Shown: piece after piece, positions 37,900 through 50,156 of the stretch
Position numbering within the stretch: position 1 is the first letter of the stretch
Layout of the letters: each line of letters starts with the position of its first letter
From: Histoplasma ohiense
Taxonomy: Eukaryota > Ascomycota > Eurotiomycetes > Onygenales > Ajellomycetaceae
Reading direction: 5' to 3'
Assembly (NCBI GenBank): GCA_017607445.1
Contig: JAEVHH010000001.1
Span: 1,612,001-1,676,000, forward strand
DNA: 64,000 nucleotides
Program-made: the position numbers and the translations under genes
Notes under the pieces: model-generated
What the model saw: the letters and a program-made list of their open reading frames with translations, nothing else
What the model was told of the DNA's origin: nothing
Database searches by the model: none

Positions 37900-39594
37900 A
37901 TGGGTCCTCCTTTAGCTCAAGAGCTTACTCAAGCCTGCAACCAGCCACTTGCTGCTACCAGCAACCTGCAGCCTGATGATGGATACGAGATAGAACTCAG
38001 GGCTGAAAGTACAGTCGACAAATATCCTGGTAAGTAATAGCGCCTTGGGCACCGAAACCAATTCTCCACCGATGCGTACTGATTTGCTAATCCGTAGACT
38101 GGATGATGAATAGCAAAACAACATGCGCGAAGGGTTGCCGCTCAGATCCGCCAGGGTAAGGGGCTTATTTTTCTGATGGGTCAGAAATCTACACTACACG
38201 AAGACTCCGACCAGGAGAGGTCGTTACGGCAACGGCGCTACTTTTTCTATCTGTCAGGCGTTGATGAAGCCGATTGCGACCTTACCTACGATATCAAGAC
38301 TGATAAATTGACTTTATATGTCCCCGATTTTGATTTGAGACGGGCAATCTGGATGGGGCCCACCTTGGAACGAAAATCCGCATTACAGAAGTGAGCAGAA
38401 AGATATTCTCATTTCGAGCTTGGAACAGTATAATCGTGCCTAGGGACTCAGACATGGGCTGATTTTATGTAACATAGGTTTGACGTCGACGAGGTTAACT
38501 ACCACTCCGCCCTGGATGAAGATGTCAAGAAATGGGTTAAGAATCAAGACCCTGGCTCAACAATATACCTTCTTCACGGATCACAAGGTCCCGCAGAGAA
38601 CCCACCCAACGTCGTTATCGACAGCAAAGCGCTCAAACTGGCGATGGATGCCTGTCGAGTTATAAAAGATGAACATGAGATTCAGCTCATCCGACGCGCC
38701 AACGACATATCAGCTGCTGCTCATATAGAAATTCTCCGCGGAATAACATCAATGAGCAACGAGTCTCATATAGAGGGCAGCTTTTTGAATACGTGCGTCT
38801 CGCTAGGGGCACACAAGCAGGCGTACCAAATAATAGCCGCCTCTGGCTCGAATGCAGCTACACTTCATTACTCGAAGAATAATGAACCTCTCAAAGGCCG
38901 CCAGTTTGTCTGCCTCGACGCTGGCGCGGAGTGGAACTGCTACGCAAGTGACGTGACACGTACCTTCCCGATCACTCACCAATGGCCGAGTATAGAAGCC
39001 AAACAAATATACCAATTGGTGCGGGAAATGCAGGAAAGCTGTATTGCACTTGTCAAAGAAGGGGTCAGATATCTAGACCTTCACTTCCTAGCACACAACA
39101 TTCTCATTAAGGGATTCCTTACGCTCGGCATATTTAAGGGCGGCACGCTAGATGAGGTCAAGAAGTCCGGTGCATCCCTCCTCTTTTTCCCCCATGGCCT
39201 TGGCCATCATATTGGTCTGGAAGTGCATGATGTTTCTCCACAATCCATAATGGCACAGGGCATCAATGATGATTCCAACAATATGTTGATTTTGCCAACG
39301 TGTGTATCGCCATGTACCACATCATCGCCTGCTTTAACATCCGGGATGGTGATTACAATCGAGCCGGGGATCTATTTTTCGCAGCTCGCGCTGGACAATG
39401 CAAAGCCGGAACAACTCAAGTATATCGATATGGCACGAGTCAAAAATTACATGGCAGTCGGAGGCGTGCGGATCGAGGACGACATTTTGGTTACGAAGAC
39501 AGGTCACGAGAATTTGACCAAGGTCCCGAAAGGAGATGACATGTTAGAGATTATTCGACAGGGGAAGAAGGGAAATGACTCACACCATGTGTAG
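37900..39594 (+). CDS. Xaa-Pro aminopeptidase/prolidase (peptidase family M24)
   Basis: Three exons (37900-38029, 38114-38390, 38478-39594), 1524 nt, 507 aa. The N-terminal aminopeptidase-P domain is recognisable from KYPAKQHARRV and FFYLSGVDEADCDL. The pita-bread catalytic domain has all five metal ligands in order: Asp283 and Asp294 (LDAGAEWNCYASD), His379 (HGLGHHIGLEVHD), Glu431 (TIEPGIYF) and Glu469 (GGVRIEDD). It removes N-terminal residues preceding proline, or cleaves Xaa-Pro dipeptides, using two divalent metals such as Mn. No signal peptide, so cytosolic. The CVSPCTTSSPAL segment before the first Glu ligand is longer than in bacterial PepP but fits the fungal aminopeptidase P type. 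Confidence 0.95.
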
Positions 39595-40968
39595 ACCGAC
39601 CGACCTGGTGATTGTTGAATTCAAGGATGATGCCTCGCGCTCACTTGGAGAGCCAATCGCCAATCAATAACCCTAGATTATAATATCATCATCTTACGCC
39701 ATGCTTGCAAATCTCTAGCGACCGACAATGACTCGTACCTTAGGTCCGAGAATTTTGGAGAACTGGCGTAGAAGCTTTCACTATGGATTTTTTTTTTTTT
39801 TTCATCTTTATTTTTAATCTATTTATTTATATTTCGCATTTACATTTCATTTATGCTGGCATCCCGATCGCTCGCTAGAAGGCCACATGACCATATCTAT
39901 TTCACGGGAGTGCTGCGTCTGCTAGATAGTTGCAATGAACCAGGCTTCTACCTCCATCAATTTACACTTATATTTATTTTATGGCTATTTTATTTTGTTC
40001 CTTTATTTTAATTTCGTAGTTACGAGTACTACTCGCAGGCCCACCCACTGCTCTTGCATGTCAATTCAATATCCCCTATCATCGCCTCCGCTCCCGCCAG
40101 ATGGCAAGCAGATAGCTTTGGATGAGATGTTAGATAACTTCAGAAGTTTCACAAACCATCAACTATGATCATTTAGAAGATAATTAATATGATTTAGATT
40201 TTAATTTCACAAATAATTGATATGACGCGATTGAAGTCATTAAATATCTACTGTCTAGATTTTAATCGCGTGGTTTGGGGATGAAAAAACACGAGAATTG
40301 GCACAAGATGTTGGGTGAATTGGATTAGGTGATTCGTACCCTCTATACCGCCACGGCGCTGGTGGTGATCGAGCTCTTTTGCCCTAGTGGCCGCCCTAAT
40401 ACAAGAGACGTTTTGCTGACTCACGAGTGAGTTGGAGGCCTTGGCTACCTATTGCGGACTAGTGTACCGTATATTCCGCTGCCACTAATACAGCTACAAT
40501 TTCCAAGCCGCAGGTCACATGAACACGCGCTAGGCTGGCCAATGACATCATCTTGTGATCTCAACATTCGGAAACCAATCAAGCGAATCGTGTTTGTTTT
40601 GGCTTTGTTGGCAGCTCATCAGCGGACGCTACTCTAAACCCTGCCGTGACTCATTCTGGTGGATGAGGGTGTGGTGCTCGGGTGCCCAACTTTCCCTTTG
40701 CCAGCGGCCTTCTTCCCTCCCGAGGCTGTAGACCCTTAAGGCTGCAGTGCTTGGGCTAAATGACTCACCTGATAGGTGGATGAGTCGATATAAACCCTCT
40801 CTCCCCTGTTCCATTTAAAAGAAAGAGAAATGTCCTTTTGATCAGTACTAGCATTTCAAACCTCTTTAGCGTTTGAATTTGTGCTCTCTGGCCCGCTACT
40901 CTCCATGACTTCACGGATGTGATATATCTTCTCCATTTGTTCTTCACTTTGCTCACTCCTACTATATC
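39595..40968. other. Intergenic region, 1.4 kb, partly AT-rich
   Basis: 3' region of the peptidase and upstream region of the small basic protein. AT-rich at 39785-40030 and 40160-40275, with TAGATTTTAAT repeated at about 40195 and 40255. No gene seen. Confidence 0.5.
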
Positions 40969-41337
40969 ATGGGCCAAAAACATAACAGACGACGGACAAG
41001 ACCGCGCTCCCGGTATCGTTCAAATGCTCTTCCGAAGCCAGATGTCTCGCCTGCGGCGGCCCCTGCCTGCCAGCTACCTTGTGACTCCAGTCGTTTAAGG
41101 CCTCCTCTATTTAGTCCCTTCCCGTACCTGATGCCTGACCCTGCGCCGCCAGCAACTGCGCAAAAATGGCAAAATCAGCAAATTGTGTGTCAGAACCGCA
41201 AAGGCCGACGAATCCAGGAGGCTACGAAGTTGGAAGCTGAATATTTCCGCCTGTTTGGAGGCGAACCGGGGGATGATATAACCTTGTGCTATCGCATGCT
41301 GGAATATTTCGGGGGACTCGATTATATTGATTGGTGA
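40969..41337 (+). CDS. Small basic hypothetical protein
   Basis: A 122-aa frame starting MGQKHNRRRTRPRSRYRSNA. The first half is basic and Pro/Ala rich; the second is a charged, compact stretch (EATKLEAEYFRLFGGEPG, DDITLCYRMLEYFGGLDYID) that looks like a conserved folded segment. No named family. A GTGAGC donor sits at 41334, exactly at the last codon, so the gene may continue: joining 40969-41333 to 41493-41547 also keeps the frame and would give 139 aa. The single-exon form is reported because the alternative exon has no independent support. Confidence 0.65.
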   Translation: MGQKHNRRRTRPRSRYRSNALPKPDVSPAAAPACQLPCDSSRLRPPLFSPFPYLMPDPAPPATAQKWQNQQIVCQNRKGRRIQEATKLEAEYFRLFGGEPGDDITLCYRMLEYFGGLDYIDW

Positions 41338-42803
41338 GCGTTCACGCTGACCCTCCCCACCTCGCCCGTTCCTCCCCGTTCCCTCCTGTCATGACGACAG
41401 AAAATGAATCTATCCGTTCTTCATGGAGGAATTTCTCATATAGCCCCCTACGATGGTTGCAACATTCTTACCCTTACCCCCTTCAAGAACAGGGAACCGT
41501 TGAAACAGGCATCTCAACAGCTACCAGCGCCTGGATATGCTAGTTGAGAAACTGCAACTTGGAGAGTGTTTGGTACACAAAATTGAAACATGCCCCCGCA
41601 ACATCAAACATCTTTCTTCACGTCCATACCAACCAACACCAGAGCGTGGACTATTCGACGCCCCGACTCGTAGCAATGACGGTATCAACCTCACGCAGTA
41701 ACGGTCCCTTGCCCCTTAATTTTGGCAATAACTTCGGGGGGCCCTGTGGATTCACCCTGCTAGGTGATACTTGATTGGTCAATAACTGCTCGACCATTGA
41801 TCTCTTGGTGGGATTTGCCAATACAAAGCCTCCGAAACCAACTAAAAAAATAAAAAAATAACCTCGACGGTTTGTTCCGACGTTTCTCGATAGCCTTCCC
41901 CACTGCCTGATCGTGAAAGCAGACGGTGCTCGCATTCAAACATTTCTAGTCCGTAAGGAATGGATCTGCGGTATGCTTGAGCTCTCTGCAAGTTGGTTGT
42001 TCCATCAAAAGCCGACGCGGAAAAGAAGAGAAGGGCAGCGGATGTGTGCTGTCGGGCTGTCTGGAAGAGATGCAAAAATTCACGGGGGTGTGGAAATGAA
42101 ATGGCTGATGTTCTGTGTGGTAGCTTCTGATGGATATTGCTTCTGCTTTCTGCTCTCTGCTTTGTAAAGTTTTGATTAGTTATGGCAGCTTGACTGACCA
42201 TTGGCAGATGATGGCGTGCAGCAACAAGACTCTATTTTTTGTTTTGTCAATTCAAGTTTTAGTGTTAATTCAAGTTTCAGCAATTTTGGGCTTGATATCT
42301 CTGCTCCTGTTAAGTGTCTCATATTAAGTATCTATTACGGTTCCTCAAATCGAAATAAGCATCATTTTTAAGTTGGTGTCTGGCCAAAAATAAGCTCATG
42401 CGGGTGCTACTAGTCCCAAAGGACACTAGTTCGGCCCAAGATCAGCTGCGATGGAGCTAAACCCAGTTCGTCCCAAATCTCCCGCGAATGTTGTCCTTTC
42501 CTGGTTTTCGCATTGACCATCGCTGGCACAAAACCATCGTGAGCACCACAACCACAAACTGTGACGGGCTGCGTCTCCCTCTCCTGGTATTTCCAGTCCT
42601 AGATCGATTCTCCTTCCTCTCCTTTATAATCCGCCATGTGCTTAGTCCTCGGCTCCCTTGCTCTCTAAATTCCTGGTTGCCGGAGCCCGATATAAGCTTT
42701 TCTTCAATTTTTTTTTTTTCCTCGGCAGCACATAGCTGGCCTCTCCCCCCCCTCCCGGTTGAAGAACTGCGGGAGCTACTCATCTTAGTTTTGAAGCGTG
42801 AAA
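41338..42803. other. SEC63 upstream region, no supported gene
   Basis: Holds the 3' end of the small basic gene and the SEC63 promoter, including a T-rich run at 42709-42719 and pyrimidine-rich sequence up to the start. Open frames here (41913-42167, 42488-42823) are antisense pairs without family signal. Confidence 0.5.
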
Positions 42804-45285
42804 ATGTCTTCGAGGGATTATAACTACGATGAACAGGTAGGATAACCTTTCCCCTGACCTTGACCGGCCATGCCACATACGCCTCGGCTTCGCAGCAACA
42901 TGCATGCTAACTGATATACGCCCAGGGCCAATTCTTCCCGTTCTTCATCCTCACTCTGTCTGCGCTCGTAACTCTTCCACTTACATATACTCTCCTTAAA
43001 CCCAACAAAGGTGATTTTCGAAAAACATGTTTCCGCGCGGGATTGAAGCTGATGGCTATCTAGATCTGGAAAATACTGCACCGCGGATAAAGTCTGATTT
43101 TCGTCCTCAGAATGGAGACATTATCCAGAAACAAAAGCAGAAACTCCTGCGGAAGGAACGCCGGTTGAAGCGCATATTCACTGTCCTAGGTGGATATGCA
43201 GTAATGGCATGGATGGTCTATTTGATTATCGTCACCGCTCGGACATCCCCCAAAATATGGGACCCTTATGAAATTTTGGGGATTTCAAGAGTGAGTCTGA
43301 CGAGGGAACAGACCATCTTGGGGATTTTCTATTGCGTTTTGGCAAATTTTCTAATTTTAACTGTGCTAACTTTTACTGGTTTTGTAGAGCGCCAACGAGA
43401 AAGCTATTTCCAGACACTTTAAAAGGCTTTCCCTCCGGTTTCACCCAGACAAAATCAGACCGGATCCAAACAAAAATGAAACCATCGAAAGCTTGAACGA
43501 CCATTTTGTCGAGTTGACCAAGGCGTACAAGGCCCTGACTGACGAGGAAATCCGCAACAACTATATCCAGTACGGACACCCAGATGGCAAGCAAAGCTTT
43601 AGCATCGGTATCGCGCTGCCAAAATTCATCGTCACAGAAGGAAATGGTAAATACGTCCTTTTGGTATATGGTCTCTTACTCGGCGTGCTCTTGCCGTATG
43701 TTGTTGGTAAATGGTGGTATGGAACACAGCGATATACGAAAGAGAAAGTCCTTGTTGCAAGTGCTAGCAATATTTTCCGAGAGTATAAGGATGACCTGGT
43801 TGGCGGAGGTATAATCAGCGCTCTTAGTTCCGGCGAAGAGTATAAGCAGATGCTAAAGGACGAAAACGCCGAATCTGGGCTTGCTAAAGTTGAAAAGAAA
43901 ATTCTTTCTGATGATGATTCAACAGCCTCTGGGACATCTCTAACACCCAAGGATCGGAAGTTGTTAGCTGATCTGGAAAATGCAAGTAGAAGGAAAGCTC
44001 TCGCATTACTGTGGGCGTACCTGGGTAGAGTTGAGCTTGATGATCCCAATCTGAATGAAGGTAAATTTTCCATCTTCCCACAACCTTTCTTAATGCTGAA
44101 CGATTCCAACCAATTTTTATGTAGAGAAATTTGGAGTCGCCCCCACAGCGTTTACCCTCAACGATTCTTTTTCGTCTATTGCGCTTGCTTTCGGCAGCCT
44201 ACAGCCAATCCTTGGTTCATTCCACATGTCACAATACCTCATCCAGGCCATTCGCCCTGGTGGTTCACCTCTTCTTCAATTGCCTCATTTTACGCCGCAG
44301 ATCGTTCGGTCGATCGAAGGCGAGCATTCGAGGAGCCACATGTCAATTTCACAATATATGGCACTTCCTGAGCAGCAACGACGAAAGCTGTCCGTGGGTA
44401 AAAACCTGCTAACCGAACAACAATATGCAAGTGCCTTGTCTGTCGTCCAGCAAATACCTGTCCTCCACCTCTCGAAATCATTTTTCAAAGTTGTAGGTGA
44501 AAAGGTGGTGACCCCAAGCAGCTTAGTTCAGCTCATCGTCAAGGCGCGGTTTATTCCACCAGGCTCAAAGAATATTCCGGAGGTCGACGAGCGTGACCTT
44601 GAATATGTTGACCCAGATGAAGATGACGTAGCAGCCAACAAATCCTTAGGAAGAGGAAAGGGTGGGAAAGAAAACCTGGAATACAAAATCCAGCCGCCAC
44701 TTGCCCATGCTCCTTACTATGCTCGCGATCACTCTCCAAGATGGCACATTTTCCTCGCTGATTCCAGGCAAGGCAGAATGGCCGTCCCTCCCTTCACCTT
44801 CACCACATTTGACAAACCTATTTTCGACAAAGATGGAAAGCCCACCTTCAACATGCAAACATTGAAAATGCAATTCCAAGCCCCTCCCCAAGTCGGCAAA
44901 TTCCACTTCTCTCTTCACATTGTCTGCGACAGTTACATCGGATTCGATACTGTTAGTGAGACCACGCTTGACGTTGAGGATTTTGCCAAGGCTGCTGCCC
45001 TGGAGGAAGAAGACGATATTTCCGAGCCCGACGAAGGTATGCATGTTCACGTTCCCTCTTCTCAATATAACACATATGTATGATTATTGGGCTAACTTTT
45101 CATCTCCCCACCTAGACTCTATTGCCGGCCAAATGCAAGCTCTGAAGACTGGCACGGCCCCTCGCAAGAAGCGGGTACCCAAGAAGCAAGCGGATGAGTC
45201 GAGTGAGGATGATGAGAGCGATACCGACGGTGATAATGCGGAAATGAGTGAGACGGATACTGAAACAGATACGGACGAGGAATAA
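42804..45285 (+). CDS. SEC63: ER translocation component Sec63 (J-domain membrane protein)
   Basis: Six exons (42804-42836, 42926-43010, 43064-43290, 43388-44060, 44125-45036, 45116-45285), 2100 nt, 699 aa, the usual fungal length. Membrane segments are at about residues 14-35 (FFPFFILTLSALVTLPL), 75-97 and 195-215. The lumenal J domain lies between the second and third, with the HPD signature in RFHPDKI (His134-Pro-Asp136) that stimulates the Hsp70 BiP/Kar2. The cytosolic Brl/Sec63 region follows (QYLIQAIRPGGSPLLQLPHF, KARFIPPG), and the C-terminus is very acidic (DESSEDDESDTDGD), matching the Sec62-binding tail. It works with Sec61, Sec62 and Kar2 in post-translational protein import into the ER. 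Confidence 0.97.
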
Positions 45286-47450
45286 AAGGATTTTAATATC
45301 AAATAATATCGATTTTATATTTCTGTGCTGCTTTTATTATTTATCCACCATTCTTGTTGTTGTCAAAATCAAAGTTCAAATACCTACCTTGTTAGAGCCG
45401 TGGGATAATTTTGCTCTTTTTTCTATCTGCTTCTTCCCGTTTTTCATTTTCATTTTTTATCTTTAGCCTTGCTTATGCCAACTGTGGTTTCATATATTCT
45501 TATCTCTGCTCCCCTACCATGACCATATGAACGGTTGGGTTTTACGCCATAATAAACACGATGAATGGTATCTCTCAGTCTCTCAAATTACCCGCGGATT
45601 TCGTTCTCACCAGACGAGTTTCAAAGCAGGGGCAGCACTCGAGAGTTCTTTACTCGACTAGTCCGACTCTGGTAGCTTGCGCGAAATCCCAGGTCGATCT
45701 TTATTCCCGCCAGAGAAACCCTGTGTGACATCCATGTCAGCAAATCGACTCAAGCAATAGAATCGCTTTGCGAAGTGGATACATATAGGCGACGGACCAA
45801 ACCTTGGCGTCAATTTAACTACATAACCCGCCAATAATGACTACGCTGTATATACTCCAAGCAGCAAAAGCGCTGCCTGGATGAGCTTTGTTGCATCAAC
45901 AATACCCTCATTTTTATGTCATGTATTGTATCAACATGAGTTTGCCGTATTTTATCTCTAAAAGTATGGGGAATCGTGAAGCCCAGGCGGAGTAATGAGG
46001 CCTTCCACTCCACCAAGTTATATTGTTGTTAGTTAGAAATGAAACATATGGCTGCAAAACCTTGAAATCGTTATGTATACGTCCGTCCTAACAATCGCCC
46101 GCCGGCTTCCCCGCGAGTCCGTCCGTGGCCAAACGAACCTTATCTTGCTGATCGCCACTGTCACCGAGAGTCCCCTAGATGCGAGTAGTGTTCGTACCCA
46201 CAGTTTCATGCATTTGTAGTGAACAGATAGATGCATGCATCGACCACCAGTTTGACATGCAGCTAAATCTTTACAAATGGATTATGCGTGGCGAACACCC
46301 CATTGCAGCGGGGAAACAAGTTCATATGTACTGTGCCTTGGGTTCGTAGGATAGCTCTGCACGAGTCGCCTAAGCGCTAAATGGGGGGAAGATTTTCTTG
46401 CTGCTATTCGCAGGGCAGCGGAGTCTACATAATTGCTGTTTGCTGGCCATAGTGTCGGAACTATTCACTGTGTGGGTTGGGAATTGAGGCCTCCATCCCT
46501 GAAAGGAGAGAGTTGAATAAATAAAAAGACCAGGCATGTTGGAAAAAGTTTGACGAAATACCGTCACTACCGCGCTGCGGGTGGGCGTAGGAAGGGAGTA
46601 GGCTTCTACTCTCTGTCAATGTTGGAAGACGGAAATTGATATGGCGACCAAAAAAAAAAAAAAAAGAAAGAAAGAAAGAAAGAAAGAAAAGAAAAGAAAA
46701 GAAATCATGGAAGCGAAACCATGTATTTCGATTAGGGCCAGCGATGTATGTGACTCTCTAACTTGTTCGAGAAAAGATGTACTAGCTATATAAAAAAGGT
46801 AGGGAAAAGAAGGTCAACTCCCATGAATGATTCCGTACACTAGCTATAAACCTGTATCGTCTTTTTTATCAACTAGTTTTCCAGCTCTCTTTTCAGTTTC
46901 AAGTATTTTCCATGTTAATTTCGACAATTTTGAGTTTTGAGCGGGCATTCTAGTTTGCCACTCACGTAAATGCGCACACGATCATGAAAATGTACTGTGC
47001 ATATATAGATGTACTTTAAGTACGCACATGTTCCAAATAAAACATTACAGAATTCAGGGGTGTAGTTGGTATTATTAATTGAAATATAATAAAGCAATGA
47101 AAAATGATCAAAACGAGGAAAGAGAGCACAAAATGGGAAAGTAAACAGGGGTATTAAGGGTTGAGGTGCGCATGTACAGTGCCCATAACGAAGAGCTTCA
47201 AGGACCAGTTCCTTGAAGGGAGGGGCGGTGATTCGAGAGTTTCAAGTTGAACATCCTTCCTTCATTCCTCCCGACTGCCTAGCGTTTTTAGTCAAATGCA
47301 GCGCACATGCACATGTTTCGGGCCGTCCAGCGTAGAGCCAGTTTGGCTCTCTGAGCCGTCCATTAAGACCGGGGGCCCTGCAGCCAATATCTCATCTGCC
47401 AGCAAATCTAAGCCACTTCGCCTTTATATAGCCTCCATAGGACTAGGGCC
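45286..47450. other. Convergent 3' region of SEC63 and the Zn2Cys6 gene, 2.2 kb
   Basis: Both flanking genes end toward this stretch. It includes a GAAA microsatellite and AT-rich sequence at 46790-47120. No gene seen. Confidence 0.5.
46650..46704. repeat. A-run followed by (GAAA)n/(GAAAA)n microsatellite
   Basis: An A16 run passes into GAAA and then GAAAA repeats on the plus strand. Confidence 0.9.
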
Positions 47451-50156
47451 TTAGTCTTGCCACCCTGCAGATACTGTATTGGGTATGAAGGGCTGAGGGC
47501 TGAAGGTGATTGTACTTGTGGGGCCAGCCAACGGGCCCATTGACGTGTCTTCGTCCATAAATTGCATTGCAGTTAGGTGATTATCCCTACCTATTTTGAA
47601 AAGTGCAAGGCGCAACAGACGACTTAGGCTAATATGGGCTCGACGGGCGGGGGTGCTAGTTCCTGACAACGCTTGTAACCACCTGAGGACAAAAGACGAC
47701 TCTTCAATCAAATTTTCGGTTTCGTTGGGCAGATGAAAGATATCCATTGATAATTCTATTATCAGAATAGTACCAGCCTGCACTATATAATGCAGTATAC
47801 ACCACCAAGGAGTGGTGAGGTAGAGCTCAACTGGCTGGACGTTTTGAGGGAGGAGTTTAATTAAATTCCGAGCGGCAGATAAACAACGGACTGCGGCGTC
47901 TTGATCCATTCTCTTCGAAGAAGCGGACTGGGATGGAATTGCGTTGCTTAATTGTTGAGCCTCACAGAGACATGGGCGGTTGATGAGAATGCATGCTCCA
48001 TAAAAGCGAAGGTAAAGATACATGCGTTCGTGCATGGGTAACAGTCCTTCGGAAGTTGGCGAAAGGTCCAGAACTCCAGGGGGAAGGTCGTCCTTCCATT
48101 GGGTGAGCTTCCTGTCTAAATCAAACACTAAATTCTGCACGACAGCCCAAGTTCTATTGACTGTGCAGGGACTATACAGCTCCTCCAAAGCCCCAGCGAT
48201 AATTAAATCTAGGTGGAGACTCCGTATGAAGATGGTCCATGGTGGTATAGAAGAGGTGGTTCTCGTGGTGACATTAGAAGGCGGACATATTGCTGCCATC
48301 GCTGCTTGAGTCTCCAGCGAGGCCATATATGCAAGGGGTCCTGCGAATGTAAGTTCAACTGTGCGGGGGAATCGAATACTTGTAAAACGATCCTGAAGTG
48401 AGGAAGGGCGCCCCGTGAAGACGCAGATGAATCGTTCCATTGAGCTGATAGCGTGCCAGACTCTCAATTCTAATTCTTGCTCGCTTTCTGAAAGGTCTGT
48501 ATTTGATTTGACTAGATGAAGAGCCCGAGTATGCCCAAAACGTACTGCTAGACCGATTAAATTCCACGCTCTAATTATGCGATGTTAGTTATCTGTTACA
48601 GGATATTTAATGCGTATCACCTCACCTATTGATGTGATAACTCGTAAGATAATACAGTCCGCTGATTGCAGCCCATTGAAGTTGTTCCAAAGATGGAATA
48701 TCCACAAGAAATGTTGATGTCCGACCTAGCGCTCCTGAACGGAATGCGAACATAACATGATCGCTTTCAACGACACCAGCTTGAGCATTTGTACGAAGAG
48801 TGTGAATCGCACCAATGGCAAAGATGATATGGAGGATATTGCGCCACACCTCGCTGGGGTAATGGGCTGTTTGGTAATAAATTTCATAATGCATTTTGAA
48901 TTCTTGCTCCGAAAGTATTGGAAACATCGGGTGGACAGTCAAGAAATATGAATTAACAAATATGTCAGCCATTTCTTTTCCGAGGGGTTGAGAGTGGTCA
49001 CCGGTTTTGTCGAACATTGTTGGGTAGCTTCCAGTGCTCCTGAACACCGAAAAATGGTACAAGTAGTTGTCTCCGAGAAAATATGTGCATTGTTGAAGCA
49101 AACCGTAATGGAATTCATCGAAATTTGCTCCTGAGAGTTTTGTGTTCAAAATATTTCTTGCTACAAGTCCAAAAAATTAGAAAGAACGATCAGAAACTAG
49201 CTACAAGGGAAACTTAACTCGCTGGACCAAAGTATATCACCAGTTTTGTTGTCAATTCTTCAATCCACCTGACGACAGAAGCTTTTCCAAGGAATCCTGT
49301 AGTTCTAACAAAACCAGCCGAGTTTGGTTGGACGCGATCTTGGAATCGCGGAGAACCAGCACTAGCGGACGCTGCATACTCGTCTTCATCTCCGGAGCCT
49401 GTACCTTCAATTGAAGCGGCAATATCCTCTTCAGCAAGATTTCGATACTGTGTTTTGTCAGCACGTCCGTTCTTGATATGCAGAACCACTGGGAACTGCG
49501 AATCAACCGTAGAATATCTAGCCAGTCTCAGAGAAAACCTATTGCTTTACCTCTAGTAATGTATTCCGAATTGTTTGCTGCATTTCGGGTGTCTGATGTG
49601 GCAGAATGTCGCAAAGAAGTTGCTCATAGGCAGCCACCTTTGCAGCATTGTTTTTTGTATATCTATCACGGCCTTATTTAGCTTAGGAATGGAAAGCGAC
49701 GACGGAGGAAAAAAGAGTTATCCAAATTTATACATATTTTCATGAAGCACCACAGAATCAGTTGTTTGAAATTTCCAGTGGCAGGACTGACCTTTTTAGT
49801 TTCTCACGTTTACCATCCAAATAAACACAGGTTATCTCTTGATCTCTGCAACGTGAACAGACGGGCCTGAGACCATCGCATTTTGATTTCCGTTTGCGAC
49901 AGGGATCGCAAGCATGGCTCACCCTTTGCCTTTCAAGAGCAGCAGATGGTTGATTTTGAGCCGGTCGCTGCAGCCTAGGTATTGCAATCTTTGCATCCCC
50001 TCGGGTAGGAGAAGAAGATATCACTCGATTCGAGGCTTCAGTTGGTTCAACGAAAGAATTCGAAAAATGGGAAGTATTAGATACGTTGAGGGTGTTTAGG
50101 GGTAAATTCTGCGGTTGCCCTTGCGCTCGGCGGCGTTTATCTGTTGACTGATCCAT
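47451..50156 (-). CDS. Zn(II)2Cys6 transcription factor with fungal_trans domain
   Basis: Five exons (50156-49792, 49662-49551, 49495-49219, 49160-48626, 48570-47451), 2409 nt, 802 aa; introns of 129, 55, 58 and 55 bp, the last with an AACTAAC branch. The binuclear zinc cluster is complete: Cys83, 86, 93, 100, 103, 110 (CDPCRKRKSKC, then CSRC). A linker and short coiled-coil-like stretch (KNNAAKVAAYEQLLCDILP) follow. The middle homology region is clear (LTVHPMFPILSEQEF, AWNLIGLAVRFGHTRALHL). It should be a nuclear DNA-binding regulator; the target pathway is unknown and no adjacent metabolic cluster hints at one. The third intron uses a GTTAAG donor, the only choice that keeps the frame. Confidence 0.93.
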
